Assembly: GCA_027485645.1 (NCBI GenBank)
Contig: JAIXQR010000001.1
Span: 675,632 to 739,631, forward strand
Length of the DNA: 64,000 nucleotides
Direction: 5' to 3'
Source of the DNA: a bacterium
GTDB lineage: Bacteria > Armatimonadota > Fimbriimonadia > Fimbriimonadales > Fimbriimonadaceae
Part shown: one piece after another, positions 1 to 8,347 of the stretch
Position numbering within the stretch: position 1 is the stretch's first letter
Layout: the number at the start of each line of letters is the position of its first letter
Position numbers and translations under genes: made by a program
Notes under the pieces: generated by a model
What the model was told of the DNA's origin: nothing
What the model saw: only the letters and a program-made list of their open reading frames with translations
Database searches by the model: none

Positions 1-2
1 CC

Positions 3-83
3 GAGAAGGTGCATTTCCATTCCGTTTGGCGAGACCGTCAGCTCGATTACGGTGGATCGTTTGCGGCCACTCGCAACGACTAA
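3..83 (+). CDS. 3' end of an unidentified gene (partial, tentative)
   Basis: One plus frame is open from the left edge to a TAA at 81-83 and reads like a protein tail, with residues VWRDRQLDYGG near its end. It is only 26 codons long, so no family can be assigned. The other two plus frames are also open here, so this may be chance. It lies just upstream of the prfC promoter. Confidence 0.25.
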   Translation, partial: EKVHFHSVWRDRQLDYGGSFAATRND

Positions 84-94
84 CGCCGCGAGAA

Positions 95-131
95 TTGAGC
101 CAGATGCCGTCGCAAAGTACAATCTGCCGAC
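95..131 (+). promoter_or_regulatory. prfC promoter, apparently leaderless
   Basis: TTGAGC at 95-100, a 17-bp spacer and TACAAT at 118-123 form a good sigma70-type promoter. Only 8 nt separate the -10 from the GTG start at 132, so transcription would begin at or within a base or two of the start codon. No Shine-Dalgarno sequence is visible. Confidence 0.6.
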
Positions 132-1739
132 GTGGCAGCACTGGCTTCCGAAATTGCGCGAAGGCGAACCTTTGCCATCATCTCCCACCCCGACGCGGGG
201 AAGACGACTCTTACCGAGAAGCTGCTGCTTTACGGGGGTGCCATTCAGCTTGCCGGGACCGTCACCGCGAAAAAGAACCAGCGAAAGGCGACCTCCGACT
301 GGATGGAGCTAGAGAAGCAACGAGGGATTTCGGTCACCTCCACCGTGTTGCAGTTCGAATATCGCGACCACGTTCTGAACCTTCTCGATACTCCGGGCCA
401 CGATGACTTTTCTGCGGACACCTATCGAACTCTAACCGCCGCCGATAGCGCGGTGATGCTCATCGACAACGCGAAGGGCGTTGAAACGCAGACGAAAAAG
501 CTGTTTGCCGTCTGCCGACAGCGCGGGATTCCGATCTTTACGTTCATCAACAAAATGGACCACCCCGGCATCGGTCCGCTTGATTTGCTGACGGAAGTCG
601 AAGACACCCTTGGGATCAAGAACGTGCCGATGAATTGGCCGATTGGGCAGGGTGATGAATTCCGTGGGATTTATGACCGCGAATCCGAGACGGTGCATCT
701 GTTCAACCGTGTCGGTGGCGGATCGCAAAAGGCGACAGTAGACGTTTTCCCGCTCGACTCGGACGAGGCCCGCGCGGCGCTTACGCCGCAGGAGTTAGCC
801 CGGCTGCAGGAAGAGATTGAGCTCATCAGCATCGCGGGAGAAGAGTTTGATCAGGAAAAGGTGCTGGCAGGAGAGCTTTCGCCGGTCTTCTTCGGCTCGG
901 CGATCTGGAACTTTGGCGTAGAGCTGTTCTTGAATCGCTTCCTCGGCATGGCCCCGCCGCCGGAGAGCCGCAAGGCCGATGAGGCGGAGATTCAACCCGA
1001 GGACGAGGTCTTCAGCGGGTTTATCTTTAAGATTCAGGCGAACATGGACCCGAATCATCGCGACCGAATCGCCTTTATGCGGGTGGTCAGCGGACGGTTT
1101 GAAAAGGACATGCAGGTGAATCACGCTCGAATGGGCAAGTCCATCCGCCTCACCCGTCCGCAGCGCTTGTTTGCAAACGACCGTGAGACGGTGGAAGAGG
1201 CGTACGCGGGAGACATCGTCGGACTCACGAATCCGGGAGCATTCATTCTTGGCGACTCGCTTTCGGCGAAGGGGACACGGACTTTTCACGAGGTCACGCC
1301 GTTCGCGCCCGAAATGTTTGCGACGCTGGTGAATCGAAGCATCGACCGGTTCAAGCACTTTGAAAAGGGGTTTGAGCAGCTTTGTGACGAGGGGCTCTCG
1401 GACGTGTTCTTCGATCCGAAGTCATCGCAGCGGAATCCAATTCTTGGCGTCGTTGGTCGATTGCAGTTCGAGGTTATCCAGTATCGACTAGAGGCCGAAT
1501 ACGGCGTAAAGACGATGCTCGAGCCGCTAGCCTACGACCTGATGTGCTGGCTGGAAGGTGACGAAGCGGAGATCGCGGCGGTTTATTGGGGTTCGAACGC
1601 GAAAGCGGTGCAGACGCGAACTGGGGAGCCGGCCGTGCTCATCGGCTCGGAGTGGCATTTAGGCTATCTGATGGACAAGAATCCCAAGATCACGTTCCAT
1701 CGCCAAGCGGATTGGAAACGAAAGTTGGTGAAAGCATGA
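132..1739 (+). CDS. prfC: Peptide chain release factor 3 (RF3)
   Basis: This is a translational GTPase that recycles class I release factors after termination in the cytoplasm. The 535-aa length fits RF3. The N-terminal G domain shows the P-loop HPDAGKTT (about residues 19-26), the switch I region with RGIS, DTPGH (86-90) and NKMD (140-143), followed by the domain II/III region typical of RF3 rather than EF-G. The start is GTG, supported by the alignment of the N-terminus with the family and by a promoter ending 8 nt upstream. Its stop overlaps the next gene's start (ATGA), so the two are probably translationally coupled. Assignment is secure. Confidence 0.96.
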   Translation: MAALASEIARRRTFAIISHPDAGKTTLTEKLLLYGGAIQLAGTVTAKKNQRKATSDWMELEKQRGISVTSTVLQFEYRDHVLNLLDTPGHDDFSADTYRTLTAADSAVMLIDNAKGVETQTKKLFAVCRQRGIPIFTFINKMDHPGIGPLDLLTEVEDTLGIKNVPMNWPIGQGDEFRGIYDRESETVHLFNRVGGGSQKATVDVFPLDSDEARAALTPQELARLQEEIELISIAGEEFDQEKVLAGELSPVFFGSAIWNFGVELFLNRFLGMAPPPESRKADEAEIQPEDEVFSGFIFKIQANMDPNHRDRIAFMRVVSGRFEKDMQVNHARMGKSIRLTRPQRLFANDRETVEEAYAGDIVGLTNPGAFILGDSLSAKGTRTFHEVTPFAPEMFATLVNRSIDRFKHFEKGFEQLCDEGLSDVFFDPKSSQRNPILGVVGRLQFEVIQYRLEAEYGVKTMLEPLAYDLMCWLEGDEAEIAAVYWGSNAKAVQTRTGEPAVLIGSEWHLGYLMDKNPKITFHRQADWKRKLVKA

Positions 1740-3013
1740 GTCAGCCGGGATATCAGATCAATTTTGGTGAGTTCTTCATCCAGTTCGATCCCGCACGTGG
1801 AGCGGTGTCGACCGTAAGCCTCGGGAACATTCACTTTGTGGAGGACCTTTATCCGGCGGTCCGGAATTCACAATGGGGCACGCTTCCGATTGAAAAGGCC
1901 ACGCTTCGGATTGAAGAGAAGGTCGGCGAGAGTGCGGAACTGTTTTGGACGGGTGATGCAGTTGATGACGGCAGGGTTGCGGTCAAGCTTGAAGTTCACG
2001 TGGCAGTGAAAGAAGGTGAGCTGCGCTACGAGCTTGCAGCGACGCCGCAGGTCGACTTTGAGACCTGCCGAACTGGATTCTGTGTCTTGCATAACCCGGA
2101 CGAGGTGCACGCGGAGCAAGTCGTTGTGACCCACCCCGACGGCACCCAAACGCACGGCAGATTCCCAACGCTCATTTCTCCGCACGAGCCGTTCTTCGAC
2201 ATTCAGAAGCTCGAGCACGACGTCGCGGGACATGTCGTTTCTTTCGAGTTTGAGCACGAAGTTTTTGAGATGGAAGACCAGCGGAACTGGTCGGACTATT
2301 CGTTCAAAACCTACGGCCGCCCGGCGAGACTTCCGCGTCCATATTTGCTGCCTGCGGGGGTGCCGGTCCACCAGGCGGTCACGATTCGCCTCGTCAAGAA
2401 TTCGAGGGACCAGCGAACGTACAACTCGCGTTCCCGCACGACTCTCGATTCGCGCGTCATTGACGGTACCGATTTGGATGGGGCAATCACGTTGTGGAGT
2501 AACGCCGACGATTCGACCGATCAGTTCTCGTCTGCCTTGTCGGCAGTGATAGCTCACGATCCATGTCCGCTTGTTTGGCTTCTCGGTGATCCAACTTCTA
2601 GGCTCGAAGTTCTTGCGGCAAAGGGTGTTGTCGTAGCCGGGGTAGTCATCCCGGACTACCAAAGGCTAGAAAGCAAGCTGGCAGAGTTCCGACAGATCCT
2701 TCCCAAAGCTTCTTTCATTGCCGGAAGCTCTGGCAATTTCACCGAACTCAATCGGAATCGCCCGACGCAGGCTTGGGATGGAGTCGCTTTCTGTGCGAGT
2801 CCCAATGTTCACCAAAGTCACGAGGAGGCGATTAACCGCACGAATGAGACTTGGCAATTTCAAGTTGAGACCGCGCGGTCCTGGGGCTTTGAAGTTGTAC
2901 ACCTCGGCCCGATTCGGTGCCCGAAGGGCTACCCTAAGTTTTTGGCTTTTGCGCAGACCGCAAGATATTCAGCTTTCCTCTGCACAACCGCTTCTTACTG
3001 GCAACTGGACTAG
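1736..3013 (+). CDS. D-apionate lactonase-like TIM-barrel protein
   Basis: The 425-aa protein starts at the ATG overlapping the prfC stop. A long conserved block, including FCVLHNP, HPDGT, ISPHEPFFDI and FEMEDQRNWSDYSFKTY, matches what I know of ApnL-type D-apionate lactonases and related uncharacterised proteins. The C-terminal half has a TIM-barrel-like part with the SPNVHQ motif. Known relatives hydrolyse D-apionate lactone in apiose breakdown. No other apiose gene is visible here, so the substrate is uncertain. There is no signal peptide, so it is probably cytoplasmic. It converges on the M50 protease with a 4-base stop overlap (CTAG). Confidence 0.72.
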   Translation: MSQPGYQINFGEFFIQFDPARGAVSTVSLGNIHFVEDLYPAVRNSQWGTLPIEKATLRIEEKVGESAELFWTGDAVDDGRVAVKLEVHVAVKEGELRYELAATPQVDFETCRTGFCVLHNPDEVHAEQVVVTHPDGTQTHGRFPTLISPHEPFFDIQKLEHDVAGHVVSFEFEHEVFEMEDQRNWSDYSFKTYGRPARLPRPYLLPAGVPVHQAVTIRLVKNSRDQRTYNSRSRTTLDSRVIDGTDLDGAITLWSNADDSTDQFSSALSAVIAHDPCPLVWLLGDPTSRLEVLAAKGVVVAGVVIPDYQRLESKLAEFRQILPKASFIAGSSGNFTELNRNRPTQAWDGVAFCASPNVHQSHEEAINRTNETWQFQVETARSWGFEVVHLGPIRCPKGYPKFLAFAQTARYSAFLCTTASYWQLD

Positions 3014-4122
3014 CCAGTCTTGTTCCGGCGCGAGGCGGCGTCTTGGAGCATGATGAACTCGCTCAGGTTCTCTTGAGTGAGCATGCCGACGAGGTCATCG
3101 CCTTCCATGACGAGGACCGGGTGTCTTCCGGCGGCGGCGAACTGTTCCGCGGCCCATTCGAGGTCGTCATCGGGGCGGCAGCGGTAGGCGTTTCGGTTCA
3201 TTCGACCGGCGACGTAGGCGTGCGGGCCATCCTCGGTGAGGCCGATAGAGAGTTCATTTCGCTCAAGGATGCCGAGCACTTCGCTGCCTGAAATCACGGG
3301 GAAGTCTGTTTGGCTACCAGCGATGAGCAGTTCGCTCGCTTCTTGTAGGGTGGTACCGTGCGACAAGGTCGCGAAGTTTCGCATCATCGCATCGCGCACC
3401 TTTCGGCCCGCGAGCAGGGAGCGGGTGACGGTAGAGGTCAACTCCTGTCCGGCGACAAGGAAGACGAAGAAGGCGATGAGCATCAGCACGACTTGGCTCG
3501 TGACAATGCCAACGATGCCGAGAATGATGGCCACGACTTGACCCACGCCAGCGGCGATTCGCGTTGCCCGCAATTCACCTAGTCGCAGCGAGAGCGCAGC
3601 CCGAAGGATTCGACCGCCGTCCATCGGAAAGGCCGGAATCAGGTTGAAAAGCGCCAGCGAGATGTTGGTGAAAAACAGCGCCGGCAGAATTCCGCCGACG
3701 CGGATGTCGGGTGAGAGTTCAAACACCTGCGGCGACAGCCACATGTACAGGTACAGCGCGGCCGCGATGACGACGTTTACGACCGGGCCCATGATGGTTA
3801 CCCAGAGTTCTTGCTTGGCGGTCGGACGGCTTTCTAGCAGAGCCACGCCGCCGATGGGATAGAGCGTGATGTTCGTGGTTTTGATGCCGTACCGCTTCGC
3901 CGTTAGAGCGTGCCCGAACTCGTGCAAGACCACGCAGAAGAAAATGGCAACGACGTAGAGTGGCCATTGCCAGCCGGCCTGTTTCTGGCCGGTCCAGCCG
4001 ATCCAGACCAGGAAAAGCAAGAAGGTGATGTGGAGCCGAACCGGAATTCCGGCTACCACCGCCACGCGAAATGCCCAGGGGCTTTCCGGTCGTTCGCTTT
4101 GCGGCTTTTCCGTTTCTGGCAT
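3010..4122 (-). CDS. Site-2 type M50 metalloprotease with two CBS domains
   Basis: This is a membrane-embedded zinc protease of the S2P/SpoIVFB type, which cuts transmembrane segments. The 370-aa protein has several hydrophobic segments, the zinc motif HEFGH (67-71) and the third-ligand motif PMDGGR (Asp about 168). Two CBS domains follow at about 245-360; they may sense adenylate ligands. The start codon shares one base with the stop of the phytase gene (TGATG), so it is the last gene of the prepilin-phytase operon. Its substrate cannot be told from sequence; membrane-anchored regulators are a possibility. Confidence 0.9.
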   Translation of the reverse strand: MPETEKPQSERPESPWAFRVAVVAGIPVRLHITFLLFLVWIGWTGQKQAGWQWPLYVVAIFFCVVLHEFGHALTAKRYGIKTTNITLYPIGGVALLESRPTAKQELWVTIMGPVVNVVIAAALYLYMWLSPQVFELSPDIRVGGILPALFFTNISLALFNLIPAFPMDGGRILRAALSLRLGELRATRIAAGVGQVVAIILGIVGIVTSQVVLMLIAFFVFLVAGQELTSTVTRSLLAGRKVRDAMMRNFATLSHGTTLQEASELLIAGSQTDFPVISGSEVLGILERNELSIGLTEDGPHAYVAGRMNRNAYRCRPDDDLEWAAEQFAAAGRHPVLVMEGDDLVGMLTQENLSEFIMLQDAASRRNKTG

Positions 4123-5114
4123 CAGTTCTTTAGTTTGAGCGTTCGCGCAACATCACGCCAGCTCAAATAAAGAAAACGCCGATTCTTGCTGTCCATCACC
4201 ACCATTAGGCCATCTGGGAACTTCGGACCGAGGTTGGCGGAGGTGACGGCGATGCCGTCGGTTTCATCTGCGCCGGCCGTGAACTGGCCGAGGCGGGTTC
4301 CAGTGAACGAGGTGACGGTATAAACGCTCCGGTTCTTCAACTGATCCGTAAAGACCGCGAATCGTTTTGCCCCTTTCTCCCACAGGCCGATACCTTCGTG
4401 GTCACCTTTGAAGTCGGTGTTCCAGGCGGGCCGGGCGTCCATGTAGCCGTTTGGACGATCTTGCAGGACGAGCTGGCGATTGCCGTAAGTTTCGTCGCTG
4501 TAGAAGGCGCTGATGCCGTCGACGGAAGTGGCGATCGATTCGATCTCTTTACCACCCCGGAACTGGCCGGTGCGTCCGACGAAGATCGCGTCGATCTTGG
4601 CAGTCGCTGGGTTGACCTTAAGTTGGTATTGCTCCAGGTATGACTCGGTGAGGCCAAGTTTGGGGCTGACGAGGGCATAAAGGTTGCCGGTCGTCTTGGA
4701 CTTCCAGAGGGCGATGCCCATTGGCTCGCCGTAATCGGCGGTGCCTTTCATGGCGACTTCGGTATTGCCGGTGAGATCGGAAAGCGTGCCCTTAGGATCG
4801 ATTTTGTAAATGCGGAGTCGGCCCTGCAGGCGCTCGGTGCAAACGGCGATGTCGAGCCCGTTCCAATTCTGATGGACGTCGACGTTATTCGGTCGATCCA
4901 GCCCAGAAATTTTTTGGACGATTTTGCCGTCGAGGTCAAAAACGTAAAGACCGCCGGTGGGTCGCTTCACCTTGTTCGTGCCAATCACGCGGGACTGGGA
5001 AGGATTAGACTTGTTGACCCAAATGGCTGGATCATCGGCATCGTCGGGTACCGGCTGGGTGGCCAGCGTTGGAGGGATGAAAGGGATGGAGGCGACGAGC
5101 AGAACGTGGATCAT
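4122..5114 (-). CDS. Secreted beta-propeller phytase (3-phytase family)
   Basis: This enzyme removes phosphate from phytate outside the cytoplasm. The 330-aa protein begins with a hydrophobic signal peptide (residues 1-19). It carries the two hallmark beta-propeller phytase motifs, DDADDPAIW (24-32) and NNVDV (76-80), followed by propeller repeats with conserved acidic residues such as GKEIESIA and KGDHEGIGLW. The frame extends upstream for 171 codons with no family similarity; the start chosen here gives the signal peptide. It lies 67 bp downstream of a prepilin gene and is coupled to the M50 protease. A phosphate-scavenging role fits the Pho-like boxes in this cluster. Confidence 0.88.
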   Translation of the reverse strand: MIHVLLVASIPFIPPTLATQPVPDDADDPAIWVNKSNPSQSRVIGTNKVKRPTGGLYVFDLDGKIVQKISGLDRPNNVDVHQNWNGLDIAVCTERLQGRLRIYKIDPKGTLSDLTGNTEVAMKGTADYGEPMGIALWKSKTTGNLYALVSPKLGLTESYLEQYQLKVNPATAKIDAIFVGRTGQFRGGKEIESIATSVDGISAFYSDETYGNRQLVLQDRPNGYMDARPAWNTDFKGDHEGIGLWEKGAKRFAVFTDQLKNRSVYTVTSFTGTRLGQFTAGADETDGIAVTSANLGPKFPDGLMVVMDSKNRRFLYLSWRDVARTLKLKN

Positions 5115-5130
5115 GTCGGTGTAGACGAAG

Positions 5131-5162
5131 CGATGGCTACCGGGTGTACCCGGTAGCCATCG
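5131..5162 (-). terminator. Perfect 14-bp hairpin between prepilin and phytase
   Basis: A perfect inverted repeat has 14-bp arms (5131-5144 and 5149-5162) and a 4-nt loop. It sits 19 bp after the prepilin stop and 16 bp before the phytase start. No T-run follows on the minus strand, so it may act as an attenuator or 3'-end stabiliser for an abundant prepilin mRNA rather than a full terminator. Confidence 0.7.
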
Positions 5163-5181
5163 CGTGAATGTGAGCTTAAGC

Positions 5182-6165
5182 TCAGTTGACTGGGAAGCCA
5201 GTCGCTGGGTCGACAACAACGCTGCCGCCGAGCGAGTAGGCCTGCTTGCCCCAAGCGTAGTTGCGGACATCGAAGGTCTGCAGGGTGTTTCGGAACTTCG
5301 CGGACGAGTCTGCGAAGACGTAGTTGTTGCCCTGGTCGAATCGGCCACCGTTCGTGTAGCGAAGGGTGTGGGTTGCGCCGCCGTTGGTGGTTCGGAGTTC
5401 GCAGTCGAAGACCTGACCGACGGTGCCCTTTCCTGCCCACTTTCCGGTGGCGGTGTTTGCGCCGCTAACGGTGAGAGCTTCGAGTGGAAGATCGGCCGCG
5501 GAAGGGAGCGAAGAACCGCTGAGGTCTCGCTGTCCGCTTCGTCCGATACCGAAAGCTGGTCGGTAGCTTCGGAACTCGCCGCCGGCAGTGGTCTGCATGC
5601 AGAACTGCTTTTCGGTTGCTGGTGCAACGAGGATGGTCGAGCTTACGCCGTCGATTGCGGTTGCGCTAACAACGTTCGCGGTGTCGCTGTCCTGTCGCTT
5701 TCGACCGATGATGGCCTGGTTTGCAACGTAGGAAATTCGTCCGACCTGGAGGGTGTAGACGCCAGCCTGGTAGCCCTGCTGAACGCAGCCGTTACCCTGG
5801 ATTCCTGGCTTGCCGAAACCTCGGTTGTTGTTGGCTTCGTTGAAGCATCCTGGTGCCCATCCACCGATCGAGTCAGCTGGGGAAACGAAGAGCTGCTCGC
5901 TCTTGATGTATGGAAGGACCATCCAGCTCCAGTGAACTTCGTTTGCAGATGAGTTGTTTTCGCGGTGGTTGCTTGGCGGGAACATATCGTCCGTATCAGC
6001 GATGTAAAGCTGAAGTCCGAGGCCGATTTGCTTGGTGTTGCTGAGGTCAGCGGTCTTCTTAGCGGCCTGCTTAGCCTGAGCAAAAACAGGGAATAGGATA
6101 GCGGCAAGAATTGCGATGATTGCAATAACAACCAGAAGTTCGATTAGGGTAAATGCCTTTTTCAT
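5182..6165 (-). CDS. Type IV/T2SS-like prepilin with N-terminal methylation motif
   Basis: This is a major pilin/pseudopilin-type protein of 327 aa. The class III leader is very short (MKKA|FTLIEL), with Ala rather than Gly before the cleavage site, then the hydrophobic alpha1-N helix VVIAIIAILAAILFPVFAQAK. The C-terminus keeps the DG-type motif region (NNYVFADSSAKF) of the DUF1559-like family common in Planctomycetes and Armatimonadota. The ATG at 6165 is chosen over an upstream in-frame start because AGGTGAG lies just before it and the leader then fits. A Pho-like box lies about 50 bp upstream, and the gene follows the halogenase. Confidence 0.92.
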   Translation of the reverse strand: MKKAFTLIELLVVIAIIAILAAILFPVFAQAKQAAKKTADLSNTKQIGLGLQLYIADTDDMFPPSNHRENNSSANEVHWSWMVLPYIKSEQLFVSPADSIGGWAPGCFNEANNNRGFGKPGIQGNGCVQQGYQAGVYTLQVGRISYVANQAIIGRKRQDSDTANVVSATAIDGVSSTILVAPATEKQFCMQTTAGGEFRSYRPAFGIGRSGQRDLSGSSLPSAADLPLEALTVSGANTATGKWAGKGTVGQVFDCELRTTNGGATHTLRYTNGGRFDQGNNYVFADSSAKFRNTLQTFDVRNYAWGKQAYSLGGSVVVDPATGFPVN

Positions 6166-6195
6166 GTAGCTCACCTGCGAAGTCGCAGACGTGAA

Positions 6196-6230
6196 AGAGT
6201 GTTCCTTTGCCACGTTAAGCATATGTTAAG
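6196..6230 (-). promoter_or_regulatory. Pho-like box upstream of the prepilin gene
   Basis: On the minus strand CTTAACAT and CTTAACGT start exactly 11 bp apart (6230-6223 and 6219-6212). A weak -10 (CACTCT, 6201-6196) follows after 10 bp. The first repeat contains the TAA stop of the halogenase gene, so the operator overlaps the end of the upstream coding region. Confidence 0.6.
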
Positions 6231-7926
6231 AAATCATCATTTCTTCTAGGCGGTCTTGATTCTGATGAATCACCTCTGACTGATGCGGAGTAGCGATGGG
6301 GAAGTTTGGGTGTCCCGATTGAGATCGGCCGAGCACCCATCCAGAAACGACCATCGCCTCTAGAACTTCTAGCCCGTTTGTGTAGGTCGCTGGGGATGGG
6401 CAGGCGCTAGCAAGGTAGCCACGGACTTCCTCGGCGGTCCGTTCTGATTGCAGAAATTCGGCTAGTCGCTGGTACACGCCAACCAGCGGCAAGACTTGGT
6501 CTCCGCGTCGAAGGGTTTGCTTGACCAAGATTTGACCGTTGTGAAAGGCCGGCACGGTTTCTATTTCGGCGCCACTGAGGTCTGCCTTGAAGCGGTTGTA
6601 CTTCGAGAGTTCCCAGGTCGCTTCTCCGCCGCCGAAGAACTGCGTTAGCTGCTTGGTCGCGCCGAGGGCGAAGGTGGCGACCCGGGCGACGCGCCAGTCG
6701 TCGTTGATAAATCCGCCGGTGCCAAGCCACTGAAACGCTTCATTTGGTGAGAGTTCTAGACCCGCGTCCTTTGCGATTTCAGAAACGAACTCTTTGAGTT
6801 CGGAGAAGTGTCCGTTGGCGGTGTACCAGTAGTCAGCGAAACGAATATGCTGCCGGATCCGCTTTTGCTGAGTCACTTCATAGTGAGATGCTAGCCACGA
6901 CGGGTCGTTACCACCCTTGAGATGATCGACTAGGATGTACGCGAGTTCGCGTGCGCCGGTGTGAGTGAGGGTGAGCCCGGCGGCGAGAATGGGGTCGGCG
7001 AATCCTGCCGCCTCGCCGACGAGGTACCAATTTGGACCGGCCATTTGGTTTGCGACGAAGGACCAGTCTTTCGTTCCGTGAACCGGACCTTGCTGAGTGG
7101 CTTGACGAAGGAGCTTCGAGATAAGGGCTTCGCTTTGCACCGCTTCAAGATAGATTTCCTCGGGTCGGAGCTTCTTGTTTTTGTAAACTTCGGCCGGCAT
7201 GACCAGCCCGACGCTGGCGCGGGTCGCAGAAATTGGGATGAACCAAATCCAGCCGTAGCCGAGGCTCATCACATTAACGCGAGTCCCGCCTTTGCCTAGG
7301 GTTACCGCCCACTCGGCGTCGTCCCAGTAAGACCAGAACGCGACGTTCTTGAGGCGGCTTGGTTCGTCGACCGTGACGCCGAGAGCCCTTCGCAAGATGG
7401 CTGAGTTACCACTGCCATCGACATAGTATTTCGCGGTGACTTCGCCCTCGGGAGTCATCAGGCCATTGATCACGCCGTCTTGGTGACGAACCTGAGTGAC
7501 GCCGGTGTTTTCTCGCACTTCACAACCGCACTCCCGGGCGTGGTCGAGGAGGATCTTGTCGTAGATGGAGCGCTCTACTTGGAACGCAGTCTTGCGGCGT
7601 TCACCTTCGTACTTTGCCGGACGCTCGCTTCCGACGAAGTCTTTACCGGGGAGAAACTCGAAATCCCAAAGGTCGTCGGTCTGGCCCCATCGGTAGGTGG
7701 CTCCAATTTTGATCGGGAAGTTGGCCGCTTCGACTTTCTCCCAGACGCCCATCTCTTCGAGGATGCTTCCGATAAGCGGCAACTGGCTCTCGCCGACATG
7801 CTCACGGGGAAACTGTTCGCGTTCTAATATAACAACTGATGCATTTGGGGCGTACTTTTTGATTAAAGTACCGAGGGTACTCCCGGCAGGTCCGCCCCCG
7901 ATAATCGCGACATCAAAGTTATGCAT
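6226..7926 (-). CDS. Flavin-dependent halogenase (tryptophan-halogenase-like)
   Basis: This FAD-binding enzyme probably oxidises chloride or bromide to halogenate an organic substrate, with a partner flavin reductase elsewhere. The 566-aa protein has the N-terminal dinucleotide fold GGGPAGS (10-15), the motif FPREHVGESQLP (39-50), a candidate catalytic lysine at about 73, the diagnostic WxWxIP motif (W226-P231) and the second FAD motif GEAAGFADP (304-312). The C-terminal 200 residues are not recognised; carrier-protein-type halogenases also have such tails. It is 15 nt after the lipoprotein gene, so likely in one operon under the Pho-like box. A non-halogenating oxygenase of the same fold is the main alternative. 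No biosynthetic cluster is adjacent. Confidence 0.8.
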   Translation of the reverse strand: MHNFDVAIIGGGPAGSTLGTLIKKYAPNASVVILEREQFPREHVGESQLPLIGSILEEMGVWEKVEAANFPIKIGATYRWGQTDDLWDFEFLPGKDFVGSERPAKYEGERRKTAFQVERSIYDKILLDHARECGCEVRENTGVTQVRHQDGVINGLMTPEGEVTAKYYVDGSGNSAILRRALGVTVDEPSRLKNVAFWSYWDDAEWAVTLGKGGTRVNVMSLGYGWIWFIPISATRASVGLVMPAEVYKNKKLRPEEIYLEAVQSEALISKLLRQATQQGPVHGTKDWSFVANQMAGPNWYLVGEAAGFADPILAAGLTLTHTGARELAYILVDHLKGGNDPSWLASHYEVTQQKRIRQHIRFADYWYTANGHFSELKEFVSEIAKDAGLELSPNEAFQWLGTGGFINDDWRVARVATFALGATKQLTQFFGGGEATWELSKYNRFKADLSGAEIETVPAFHNGQILVKQTLRRGDQVLPLVGVYQRLAEFLQSERTAEEVRGYLASACPSPATYTNGLEVLEAMVVSGWVLGRSQSGHPNFPIATPHQSEVIHQNQDRLEEMMIS

Positions 7927-7941
7927 TTGTTAAGACTTCGA

Positions 7942-8298
7942 TCACTGCATCGTGAACGTGCCGGTGCGACCATCTTGGAAGGTGATCTCCAAATTGAGGC
8001 CATCACGCTTGTAGGTCCAAATCTGCTGCTGACCGTTGAGATCAACTGTAATCTGGCTCGCCTTCTCATCCATCGTGTACGTGCCCGATTTTGCGCCGGT
8101 CGAATCGGTGAAAGTCATCTCGTTTCCAGCATCAAACTGAACCTGCATGCCTTCGCTACGTCCGGTTCCGCTGAAAAGTCCCCATGGGGTGCTCGTCATC
8201 TCTCGGGTTTGCTCGGAACTCACTGGGGCGGAGGACTCTCCGCAACCAACTATTACAAAAGCCGATAGAATAAGAACCGCACACAGAACTCGTCGCAT
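7942..8298 (-). CDS. Small lipoprotein, first gene of the halogenase operon
   Basis: The 118-aa protein has a lipoprotein signal peptide ending in the lipobox VIVGC (Cys19), so it is predicted to be lipid-anchored. The mature part is a small beta-rich domain with the recurring pattern TFTDSTGAKSGTYTM and WTYKRDGLNLEITF, which resembles lipocalin-like or META-like stress lipoproteins, but I cannot assign a family. It precedes the halogenase by 15 nt. A Pho-like box and a -10 ending 6 nt before the ATG indicate leaderless, possibly phosphate-responsive expression. Confidence 0.75.
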   Translation of the reverse strand: MRRVLCAVLILSAFVIVGCGESSAPVSSEQTREMTSTPWGLFSGTGRSEGMQVQFDAGNEMTFTDSTGAKSGTYTMDEKASQITVDLNGQQQIWTYKRDGLNLEITFQDGRTGTFTMQ

Positions 8299-8339
8299 GG
8301 GTTAAGTAAGCCGCCTTTGACGGTTAACATGCTGTTAAG
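8299..8339 (-). promoter_or_regulatory. Pho-like box and leaderless promoter of the lipoprotein-halogenase operon
   Basis: On the minus strand CTTAACAG (8339-8332) and GTTAACCG (8328-8321) start 11 bp apart. Exactly 10 bp later comes CTTACT (8310-8305) as the -10, then 6 nt to the ATG. Another CTTAAC starts at 8306, still on the 11-bp grid. No canonical -35 is present, as expected for a PhoB-type activated promoter. Confidence 0.62.
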
Positions 8340-8347
8340 GTTCATTT

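Noticed and set aside
5115-5627. A 171-codon N-terminal extension of the phytase
   Set aside because: It is Ser/Thr/Pro-rich, runs through the prepilin gene in another frame and crosses the 14-bp hairpin; the internal ATG gives a proper signal peptide.
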